Assembly: GCA_028871475.1 (NCBI GenBank)
Contig: JAGWMZ010000035.1
Span: 1 to 37,498, forward strand
From: Sphingomonadales bacterium
GTDB taxonomy: Bacteria; Pseudomonadota; Alphaproteobacteria; Sphingomonadales; Sphingomonadaceae
Direction: 5' to 3'
Length of the DNA: 37,498 bases
Shown here piece by piece: positions 7,316 to 14,158 of the stretch; position 1 is the stretch's first letter, and each line of letters starts with the position of its first letter. Position numbers and translations under genes: made by a program. The notes under the pieces were generated by a model that was given only the letters and a program-made list of their open reading frames with translations, had not been told where the DNA came from and made no database searches.

Positions 7316-8005
7316 ATGACGCAGATAGCAACGGTGCTGGTGATGGGCGCTTCGCGTGGGCTCGGCCTGGCGTTGGCAGAGGAATGGTTGGGGCGGGGCT
7401 GGCGCGTCATTGCCACAGCGCGCAGCGGCTCGGCCGGTCTAGACGCCTTGGCATCGCGCTTTCCCGGCAGTCTCGAGATTGAGACTGTGGACATCGACCA
7501 TGCCGAGCCGGTGCAGGCGCTTCGCCAGCGGCTCACTGGCCGGCGGATCGACGTTCTGTTCATCAATGCTGGCATCGCGCGGGCCATTTCGGAAAGTCCC
7601 AGCACGGCGCCCGAGGAGGATTTTCTTGCCATGATGCTCACCAATGCGCTGGCGCCCGTGCGGGCAGCCGAAATGCTCTGCGATCTGGTCCCGAATGGCG
7701 GCACGGTTGCCATCATGACCTCGGAGTTGGCCAGCATCACGAATGCAACCGGCGGCTGGCAGCTCTATTCCGCCAGCAAGGCGGCGTTGAACATGCTGAT
7801 GAAAGGCTATGCCACCCAACATGCCGGTGATGGCCACACGCTGCTGCTGGTCGCGCCGGGCTGGGTGCGGACCGAGATGGGCGGCGATGATGCTCTGCTG
7901 TCGATCGAGGAAAGCATTCCCCATGTCGTCGATATGGTGGAGACCAACCGGGGGAAGCCGGGCCTGCGCTTTGTCGATCGGTTCAACCGATCGCTGCCGT
8001 GGTAA
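7316..8005 (+). CDS. Short-chain dehydrogenase/reductase, C-factor-like
   Basis: A 229-residue SDR. GASRGLG (11-17) is the nucleotide-binding motif, NAG is at 84-86, and Ser136, Tyr151 and Lys155 (YSASK) are the catalytic residues. The end RFNRSLPW is typical of the short SDR type related to C-factor/sniffer proteins. An ideal AGGAGG at 7305-7310 points to the ATG at 7316 rather than the in-frame GTG three bases earlier. Divergence from the LysR gene suggests that regulator controls it. Substrate unknown. Confidence 0.92.
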   Translation: MTQIATVLVMGASRGLGLALAEEWLGRGWRVIATARSGSAGLDALASRFPGSLEIETVDIDHAEPVQALRQRLTGRRIDVLFINAGIARAISESPSTAPEEDFLAMMLTNALAPVRAAEMLCDLVPNGGTVAIMTSELASITNATGGWQLYSASKAALNMLMKGYATQHAGDGHTLLLVAPGWVRTEMGGDDALLSIEESIPHVVDMVETNRGKPGLRFVDRFNRSLPW

Positions 8006-8052
8006 GGAGCAGCACCCGACGGCCTGGGCCACCGGGTGCGCGGATCGGACAG

Positions 8053-8853
8053 TCAGGCGATCAGCGTTGGGGGTTTGCGCGTGCGGAAGAACTGCTGGAC
8101 CTGCGGATAGAGCGCGACATTGGTGCGATAGTCGTAGAATAGGTCGAGTTGGATCTCGTCATTGCCGGCGCGGTCAGGCAGCGCCTGATCGTGCGCCCAG
8201 CTGTCGGGATCGATGCGGCTATCGTCGCTCGCGCCATTCACATACTGCCATTTGGTAAGCTCTGGCGTCAGCACTTTGCGCAGCGCGTCGCGGTTAGCAG
8301 GTGTGGGGTTGGCCCACAGCGCCTCGACCGGTTTCCAGAAGTCCTGGATGCCATCCTTGTAGGCGTTGCCGTTCTGAACGATGAGACCCGTCACCCGCTC
8401 GGGGTGACGCAGCGCCAGGCGCAGGCCAACCGGCGCGCCATAGTCTTGGATGTAGATGGTGTAGCTGTTCACGCCGAGTTGGCCGAGCAGGGCCTCGGTA
8501 ACGTCGGTGAGATGTGCGAAGGTGTAGGCGAACTTTGTGTGATCGGGCGCGCTTGAATTGCCAAAGCCCGGATAATCGGGAGCAATCACATGATAGCGGT
8601 CAGCCAGCGCAGGGATCAGATTGCGATACTGGAACGATGAACTGGGAAAGCCGTGCAACAGCAGGACGGTGGGGGCATCCTTCGGCCCAGCTTCGCGGTA
8701 GAAGATGTCGAGGCCCTCGATCTTCACGGTGCGGTAGTGGATGACGGAACTGGCGGATTGTACGGCGACTGCCGGCGCAGCCTGGCTGATGGCTGGAGCC
8801 GCTATGGCGAATGAAGCTGCGAAGACGGTGCCGAGGGCGATGGCTTTGCTCAT
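8053..8853 (-). pseudogene. Secreted haloalkane dehalogenase-like alpha/beta hydrolase, C-terminus missing
   Basis: The frame encodes 266 residues. There is a signal peptide (MSKAIALGTVFAASFAIAAPAISQA) and an alpha/beta-hydrolase core with the oxyanion-loop HGFPSSSFQYRNLIP (67-81). The nucleophile elbow IQDYGAPVG (Asp137) and a cap domain up to QQFFRTRKPPTLIA follow. It stops exactly where relatives continue with a TLIAWGxND-type strand carrying the acid, and then a GHF segment with the catalytic His. About 55-65 residues are therefore absent, and the triad cannot be complete. The sequence after the stop shows no remnant before the convergent SDR 47 bp away, so this looks like a deletion rather than a point mutation. 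The start has a good AGGGG site. Confidence 0.8.
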
Positions 8854-8986
8854 GATAGACCCCTGTCGATTGGTTCTTGCGATCGCGCCTTCTCGCTCGG
8901 GATAAGTTTGTTGATAATCAGGTAGGATGGCACTTCATTATTGCTGATTTGGTTGATAGTCTCGGCATGGCCCCAGGGAGTGCGCG

Positions 8987-9898
8987 ATGGACCGGCTGAA
9001 AACCCTGCAAACTTTTGTCTGCGTTGCCGAACATGCCAGCTTTGCCGAAGCGGGGCGGCGGCTCAACATGTCGCCCACCACCGTGACGCGCAGCATCGCC
9101 GCCCTGGAGGCCAGCCTGGGCGTCGCGCTGTTGATGCGCACCACACGCAGTGTTCGGCTAACTGAAGAAGGTGCAGCCTTTCTCGAACGCGCCAGAGCAG
9201 GGCTGGCCGAGATCGACAGCGCTTTCGAGGCCGCCCGTGGCAGCCGTCTGGCGCCGCGCGGCACGCTGACGGTGACGGCCCCGGTGATGTTCGGGCGCTT
9301 GCATATCCTGCCCGTCGTCGCAGAGATGCTCGGCCGCTATTCTGATCTGCGCGTCAGGTTGCTGTTGCTTGATCGCGTGGTCCGCCTGGTCGAGGAAGGG
9401 ATCGACATTGCGGTGCGCATTGCCGATCTGCCCGACAGCGCGCTCCATGTGCAGCGTATCGGCGCGGTGCGACGTGTGCTCAGCGCCAGCCCTGCCTATA
9501 TCAAGGCGCATGGTAAGCCGATGGCGCTGACCGATCTGCGCCACCACCAATTGATTGCGGTCGAGGATGAGGTCGGGCCGCAGCGCGGCTGGGGTGTGGA
9601 GGGTGGGGCGCGTCGCTTGCCCCGCCTGTCGATCAATAATGTCGATGCCGCGATTGCCGCTGCCGTTTCGGGGCTGGGGATTGTGCGGTCACTGTCCTAT
9701 CAGGTGACCGATCACCTTGCCGCCGGCCGGCTGGTGCCGGTCCTGGACGGCGATCAGGCTTCGTCGGTGCCGGTCTCGCTGCTGTTCCACAGCGGCCGCA
9801 AGAATCAACCCAATATCCGCGCCTTCATCGAGGTCGCGCAGCGGCAACTGGCGCTGACCGGTGTTGGCCAAAGCCGCGCCACCGCCGCACGGGCCTGA
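8987..9898 (+). CDS. LysR-family transcriptional regulator
   Basis: A complete 303-residue LysR protein. The helix-turn-helix starts MDRLKTLQTFVCVAEHASFAEAGRRLNMSPTTVTRSIAALE, and the effector domain starts at about 92 (GTLTVTAPVMFGRLHILPVV). AGGGAG six bases before the ATG supports the start. It is divergent from the truncated dehalogenase-like gene, its likely original target, with 133 bp between. No intact obvious target gene remains on that side. Confidence 0.93.
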   Translation: MDRLKTLQTFVCVAEHASFAEAGRRLNMSPTTVTRSIAALEASLGVALLMRTTRSVRLTEEGAAFLERARAGLAEIDSAFEAARGSRLAPRGTLTVTAPVMFGRLHILPVVAEMLGRYSDLRVRLLLLDRVVRLVEEGIDIAVRIADLPDSALHVQRIGAVRRVLSASPAYIKAHGKPMALTDLRHHQLIAVEDEVGPQRGWGVEGGARRLPRLSINNVDAAIAAAVSGLGIVRSLSYQVTDHLAAGRLVPVLDGDQASSVPVSLLFHSGRKNQPNIRAFIEVAQRQLALTGVGQSRATAARA

Positions 9899-9916
9899 AG
9901 GTTTGCCAAAGGCGAT

Positions 9917-9952
9917 GCCCCGGCTCTGCGCATGGAAGCGCGGAACCGGGGC
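9917..9952 (+). terminator. Possible terminator hairpin after the LysR gene
   Basis: GCCCCGG (9917-9923) pairs with CCGGGGC (9946-9952), and a weaker inner TGCGC/GCGCG pairing extends it. There is no T run, so it is at best a weak or factor-assisted terminator. Confidence 0.35.
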
Positions 9953-9995
9953 GTCTCATGTCTGAGGACGCGCCATGAGTGGCGCTGGCCCTCAT

Positions 9996-10165
9996 TCAGG
10001 CGGTGGGCTTTGTCCACTCATTGCCCTTCATGAATGCATCGAGCGGAGTGTGGACGATGTGGTTTGTGTAGTTGCTCATCACCTTGGTGGCGACACCCAG
10101 CACCACGTCGAGCACGTTGCGCCTGGTGAAGCCGGCGGCGACGAAGATCGGCTGATCGACTATCC
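9996..10165 (-). pseudogene. C-terminal remnant of a carboxymuconolactone-decarboxylase (AhpD-like) gene
   Basis: On the minus strand the frame reads FVAAGFTRRNVLDVVLGVAT, then KVMSNYTNHIVHTPLD and NEWTKPTA before a TGA at 9998-9996. This matches the usual C-terminal half of peroxidase-related CMD-family proteins. Upstream the frame meets a stop within a few codons and has no start or CxxC active site, so only about 55 residues of the tail survive. It was probably cut by the same kind of deletion that shortened the neighbouring hydrolase. Confidence 0.65.
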
Positions 10166-10328
10166 ATTATGCCTACGGGGAATAGGCAAGAATGCCCGGA
10201 CGTACGGAAGACGGTTCAGGCCCGGAAGCATATGCGCGGTCCACGTCAGATCGACGTCCGTTGTTTTATGGGCGCATGCCCTGGGCAAGGGAACAGATAG
10301 CGGGCCATGGACAGCTCCAGCGCCTGTG

Positions 10329-10886
10329 TTACCTGTCTCTGAGCGCTGTATGTGCGCCTCTCAGCCATGTCACCACCTGCTGCCCCAACTCCTCGGGGCA
10401 GGCGGTAGCATCGAGAATCAGCGCAGGTTCGTCCAGTCCGGGCGCTTCGAGCGTGGCCAATTGGCTGCCGAGCAGACTTGGCGGCATGTAATGATCGGGC
10501 CGGCCTTCCATTCGCCGTGCCAGTTCGGCGGCGGTGGTGCTCGGCAGGATGAAGACCATGGGCAGGCGCGCGCTGGCCGTCAGCCTCTCGCGATAGACAC
10601 GCCGCAGGGCCGAGCAGGCCACCACCACCAGCCCGTCGCGACCGACTGCCTCTTCGATGGCCGCGCCCAGCTGGTCCAGCCATGGCCAGCGATCCGTATC
10701 GGTCAGGGGGATGCCTGCACGCATCTTCTCGACATTCTGGGGAGAATGGAAGCTGTCGCCCTCAAGAAAGGTGCAGCCCAACTGCCTCGCCAACAGGGCG
10801 CCGAGCGTCGATTTGCCGCTGCCGCTTACTCCCATCACGGTGATGGCCAGTGGCGGAGAAATGCCTGTCTCAAGATTGCCTCGCAC
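10329..10886 (-). CDS. gntK: Gluconokinase
   Basis: Phosphorylates gluconate to 6-phosphogluconate with ATP in the cytoplasm, feeding the Entner-Doudoroff or pentose phosphate pathway. The P-loop MGVSGSGKST (18-27) is followed by the family signature FLEGDSFHSPQNVEKMRAG and GIPLTDTDRWPWL. ACSALRRVYRERL and the EGRPDHYMPPSLLGSQLATLE segment are also family-specific. I prefer the GTG start at 10886 (185 residues), preceded by AAGGA. A GTG at 10910 would add eight residues without a better site. It is divergent from the beta-helix gene at 11089, with the GGGACC palindrome in the shared upstream region. Confidence 0.95.
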   Translation of the reverse strand: MRGNLETGISPPLAITVMGVSGSGKSTLGALLARQLGCTFLEGDSFHSPQNVEKMRAGIPLTDTDRWPWLDQLGAAIEEAVGRDGLVVVACSALRRVYRERLTASARLPMVFILPSTTAAELARRMEGRPDHYMPPSLLGSQLATLEAPGLDEPALILDATACPEELGQQVVTWLRGAHTALRDR

Positions 10887-10988
10887 CTGCTTCCTTTCCC
10901 CTTGGATCACTGCCGGAATTCGTCCGGGGCCATGCTGGCGCTATCGGATTCTTCAAGTTTTACCGCGCTCTTGCAATGGCTCACTACT

Positions 10989-11002
10989 GGGACCTTGGTC
11001 CC
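10989..11002. promoter_or_regulatory. Palindrome GGGACC-TT-GGTCCC between gntK and the first beta-helix gene
   Basis: A perfect 6+6 inverted repeat with a 2-bp spacer, 102 bp upstream of gntK's start and 87 bp upstream of the start at 11089. The same arms and spacer length recur at 20304-20317 before the paralogous gene. The recurrence in two matching positions makes it a strong candidate operator for this locus. Confidence 0.65.
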
Positions 11003-11088
11003 TGCTGCCGCGCCTGGCCGTTTCCCGTAACATCGCATGTCTAAACGGGCGGACCTTGATGATACCGCTCCCATGAAAAGGGTAGGGC

Positions 11089-14000
11089 ATGCGCAGAGGC
11101 TGGTTCGCACTCACGATGATCTGTGTCTGTGGCGCGCAAGGGCAGCACGCCTCGGCCGCCGCCGCGCCTTCGGTCTTGAACAGCGCGCCTCAGGACCCTC
11201 GCATCGTGACCGTGAGAGGCATGGGGGACGGCAAGGCTGACGATACCGCCGCGATTCAGTCCGCCATCGCTGCCTCGCGCGGGCCTACGGGCGAGGGGAT
11301 CGTCTTCCTGCCTTCGGGCCGCTATCGCCTGACGCGCTCGATCCTGGTGCCGCAGGGTGTGCGTCTCTTTGGCGTGGGCGCCACCCGGCCGGTTCTGGTG
11401 CTGGGTGACAACACGCCTGGTTTCCGGCAGGGCGTGGGTACGATGGTCGTCTTCACGGGCGGCGACCAGTATGATGTGGGCAAAGTTCCCGAGCCGGTGC
11501 CCAGCGTGGTGCCGTTCAGCGACAAGGTGCGCGACGCCAATTCCGCCACCTTCTATTCCGCAATGAGCAACGTCGACATCGAGATCGGCGCGGGCAATCC
11601 GGCGGCGGCGGGGGTGCGGTTCCGCGTGGCCCAGCATGCCGTTCTCTCGCATATGGATTTCCACATCGGCTCAGGCTTTGCAGGCATCTATCAGGCCGGG
11701 AACGAGTGCGAGGACCTGCGCTTCTTCGGTGGGCGCTATGGCATCGTTTCTGAGAAGACCTCCCCCGCCTGGCAGTTCACCTTGCTGGACTCCAGCTTTT
11801 CCGGCCAGCGTGACGCCGCCATCCGTGAGCATGAGGTGGGGCTGACGTTGGTCAATGTCTCGATGCGCGATGTGCCAGTGGGGATCGACATCGATCAGGG
11901 CTATGGCGACTGGCTATGGGGCAAGGACGTGCGCTTCGAGAATGTCTCGAAGGCCGGGGTCGTGATCTCCAACGAAGACAACGCCTATACCCAGATCGGC
12001 TTCGAGAATGCGGTCGCCAGCGGCACGCCGACCTTCGCCCGCTTCCGCGACAGCGGCAAGGCGGTGGCCGGTGTGGGCCCGGCCTACCGGGTGAAGGAGT
12101 TTACCTATGGCCTGACTTTGGCCGGACAAGGAGCCATCGGCACCTATCAGACGCGGATGGATCAGGCGCGCATCGGCGCCCTGCCGCCGCGCCGCGCGCC
12201 GGCGATCCGCGCCTTGCCCCCGGTGAAGGACTGGGTCGATGTGCGCACATTGGGCGTGAAGGGCGATGGCAAAAGCGATGACACCGCCGCCCTGCAAGCT
12301 GCCATCGACAGCCATCGCGTGCTCTATTTTCCCATCGGCTTCTACATGATCAGCTCCGCGCTGCATCTCAAGCCCGATACGGTACTGATCGGCCTGCATC
12401 CCAGCCTGACCCAGATCGCCCTGCCAGACAATGTGCCCGCCTATGCTGGTCTTGGCGGGCCGCTGCCGATGATCGAGACGCCCAGGGGCGGCGACAATAT
12501 GCTCTTTGGCCTGGGCATTTTCGGGGGCCGGATCAACCCGCGTGTGAACCCGGTGCTGTGGAAGGCTGGGGCCACTTCGCAGATCGACGATGTGAAGATC
12601 CAGGGCGGCGGGGGCACCTTCATCGCTGATGGCAAGCCGCTTGGGCTCTACAGCCGGCCTGGCGGCGACCCGGTGGCCAGCAACCATTGGGACGGGCAGT
12701 ATCCCGGCCTGTGGGTGACGGCTGGCGGCGGCGGCACCTTTGCCGCCATCTGGGCGCCCGACACGCAGGCGCAGAACGGCCTCTATGTCTCGAACACGAA
12801 GACGCCGGGCCACGTCTATGAGTTTTCCAACGAGCACCATGTGCGCAATGAAATCGTGCTGGATGGCGTGGAGAACTGGGAATTCCTGGCCCCCCAGACC
12901 GAGCAGGAAGTGGGCGAGGGGGGCGATGCCGTCTCGCTGGAAATCCGCAATTCGCGCCACATTCTGATGGCCAATTACCACGCCTATCGCGTGACGCGCA
13001 GTTTCAAGCCCGCAGCCATGGCGGTCAAGCTCTACAATGCCTCAGACATCCGTTTCCGCAACGTGCATGTGAATGCTGAAAGCGGCTATGCCACCTGCGA
13101 TGCCAATGGCTGCGGCACCTATCTGCGCACCAGCAAGTTCCCCTTCGAAAACAGCATTGTCGACATGACGCGCAAGATCGACACGCGCGAACGCGAATTT
13201 GCCGTGCTGGACGTTACCGCCGATGCGGTTCGGCCTGCCCCCTCCACTTTCCCGCCCGGTGCCAGAGTGGAGAAGCTGGAGGACGGCTTCTGGTCAATCT
13301 CCGGCGCGGCGGTGGCGGGTGACGGCACGCTCTATTTCGTCGATCACCGTTTTCAGCGGATCTATAGCTGGAGTGAAAAGGCAGGCCTCACCGTGGTGCG
13401 GGACAATCCTGTCGATCCGGTCAATCTGGCGGTGGCGCGCAACGGTGATCTGATGGTGCTCTCCTCGCTGGGGCCGGAGGCGGGGGTCTACAGCTTCACA
13501 CCCGGCACGCAGGATGGCTCGATCACGGTCATCAAGCCCACGCCCGCCTCATCGCATCCGTCGGCGCAGACGCTGCTGCCAGTCAATCTGTGGAACAATG
13601 GCGAGTTCAAGGATCAATATGACCCTGCCACTGACCATTTCACCACGCTGGCGCAGATGTTCAGGCACGACATGGCCACGCCCAAGGCGCGCGAATATGT
13701 CTCGCCCGATGGCAGTCTGGTGCTGCCCGCTTTCCGCGTGTTCCAGCAAGGTTCGCCCGATCATCTGGGCTGGCGCTTTTCCGACATGCTCGACGCCTAT
13801 GGCTTTGTTGCCGCGCGGGTGGGCAGCCATGTGTTCCTGAGCAACGAGTCCGAGGACAAGACCTATTCCGGCCTGTTGGGTGCCGGCGGAAGCGTTACCG
13901 ATCTCAAACCTTTCGCCAATCGCGGCGGGGAAAGCGTGGCGGTGGACAGTCAGGGCCGGGTCTATGTCGCCAACGGGCAGGTCTTCGTCTTCGCGCCGGA

Positions 14001-14124
14001 CGGCAAGGATCTGGGCCGTATCGATGTGCCCGAACGCCCGCTGCAAATCCTGTTCGGAGGCGAGGACCACCGCACACTCTTCATCCTGACCCACCACACA
14101 CTTTACGCGGTGAAAGGCCAGTAA
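11089..14124 (+). CDS. Secreted double beta-helix (GH55/pectate-lyase-3-like) protein fused to an SMP-30/NHL-like propeller
   Basis: A 1011-residue protein with a signal peptide (about 1-24). Two Pectate_lyase_3-type beta-helix modules begin at TVRGMGDGKADDTAAIQSAI (41-60) and VDVRTLGVKGDGKSDDTAAL (383-402). This tandem arrangement is the known architecture of GH55 exo-beta-1,3-glucanases. NEHHVRNE (581-588) and APQTEQE (601-607) put Glu582 and Glu605 23 residues apart, similar to the catalytic pair region I recall for GH55. From about 725 to the end, repeats such as GDGTLYFVDHRFQRIYSW and ESVAVDSQGRVYVANGQVFV form a beta-propeller like SMP-30/gluconolactonase or NHL proteins. It would act in the periplasm or outside on a glucan-like polymer. 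The receptor gene follows by 34 bp. The lactonase activity is inferred. Confidence 0.85.
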   Translation: MRRGWFALTMICVCGAQGQHASAAAAPSVLNSAPQDPRIVTVRGMGDGKADDTAAIQSAIAASRGPTGEGIVFLPSGRYRLTRSILVPQGVRLFGVGATRPVLVLGDNTPGFRQGVGTMVVFTGGDQYDVGKVPEPVPSVVPFSDKVRDANSATFYSAMSNVDIEIGAGNPAAAGVRFRVAQHAVLSHMDFHIGSGFAGIYQAGNECEDLRFFGGRYGIVSEKTSPAWQFTLLDSSFSGQRDAAIREHEVGLTLVNVSMRDVPVGIDIDQGYGDWLWGKDVRFENVSKAGVVISNEDNAYTQIGFENAVASGTPTFARFRDSGKAVAGVGPAYRVKEFTYGLTLAGQGAIGTYQTRMDQARIGALPPRRAPAIRALPPVKDWVDVRTLGVKGDGKSDDTAALQAAIDSHRVLYFPIGFYMISSALHLKPDTVLIGLHPSLTQIALPDNVPAYAGLGGPLPMIETPRGGDNMLFGLGIFGGRINPRVNPVLWKAGATSQIDDVKIQGGGGTFIADGKPLGLYSRPGGDPVASNHWDGQYPGLWVTAGGGGTFAAIWAPDTQAQNGLYVSNTKTPGHVYEFSNEHHVRNEIVLDGVENWEFLAPQTEQEVGEGGDAVSLEIRNSRHILMANYHAYRVTRSFKPAAMAVKLYNASDIRFRNVHVNAESGYATCDANGCGTYLRTSKFPFENSIVDMTRKIDTREREFAVLDVTADAVRPAPSTFPPGARVEKLEDGFWSISGAAVAGDGTLYFVDHRFQRIYSWSEKAGLTVVRDNPVDPVNLAVARNGDLMVLSSLGPEAGVYSFTPGTQDGSITVIKPTPASSHPSAQTLLPVNLWNNGEFKDQYDPATDHFTTLAQMFRHDMATPKAREYVSPDGSLVLPAFRVFQQGSPDHLGWRFSDMLDAYGFVAARVGSHVFLSNESEDKTYSGLLGAGGSVTDLKPFANRGGESVAVDSQGRVYVANGQVFVFAPDGKDLGRIDVPERPLQILFGGEDHRTLFILTHHTLYAVKGQ
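11878..12113 (+). repeat. High-identity tract shared with the inverted paralogue
   Basis: Aligned by eye with the reverse complement of 19201-19436, 220 of 236 bases agree (about 93%), and the middle 120 bases differ at only three positions. Other parts of the two genes, for example the first beta-helix start, are visibly less similar. The pattern fits local gene conversion. Confidence 0.75.
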
Positions 14125-14158
14125 ACCAACGACCAAACCATTCATGGGGGATTATGAG

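Larger units (their letters stand above)
9899..10328. other. 430-bp stretch between LysR and gluconokinase: one gene remnant, otherwise nothing recognised
   Basis: It holds a hairpin (9917-9952) and the tail of a carboxymuconolactone-decarboxylase-family gene (9996-10165). From 10166 to 10328 no frame resembles a known protein and I see no clear regulatory structure. Confidence 0.5.
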
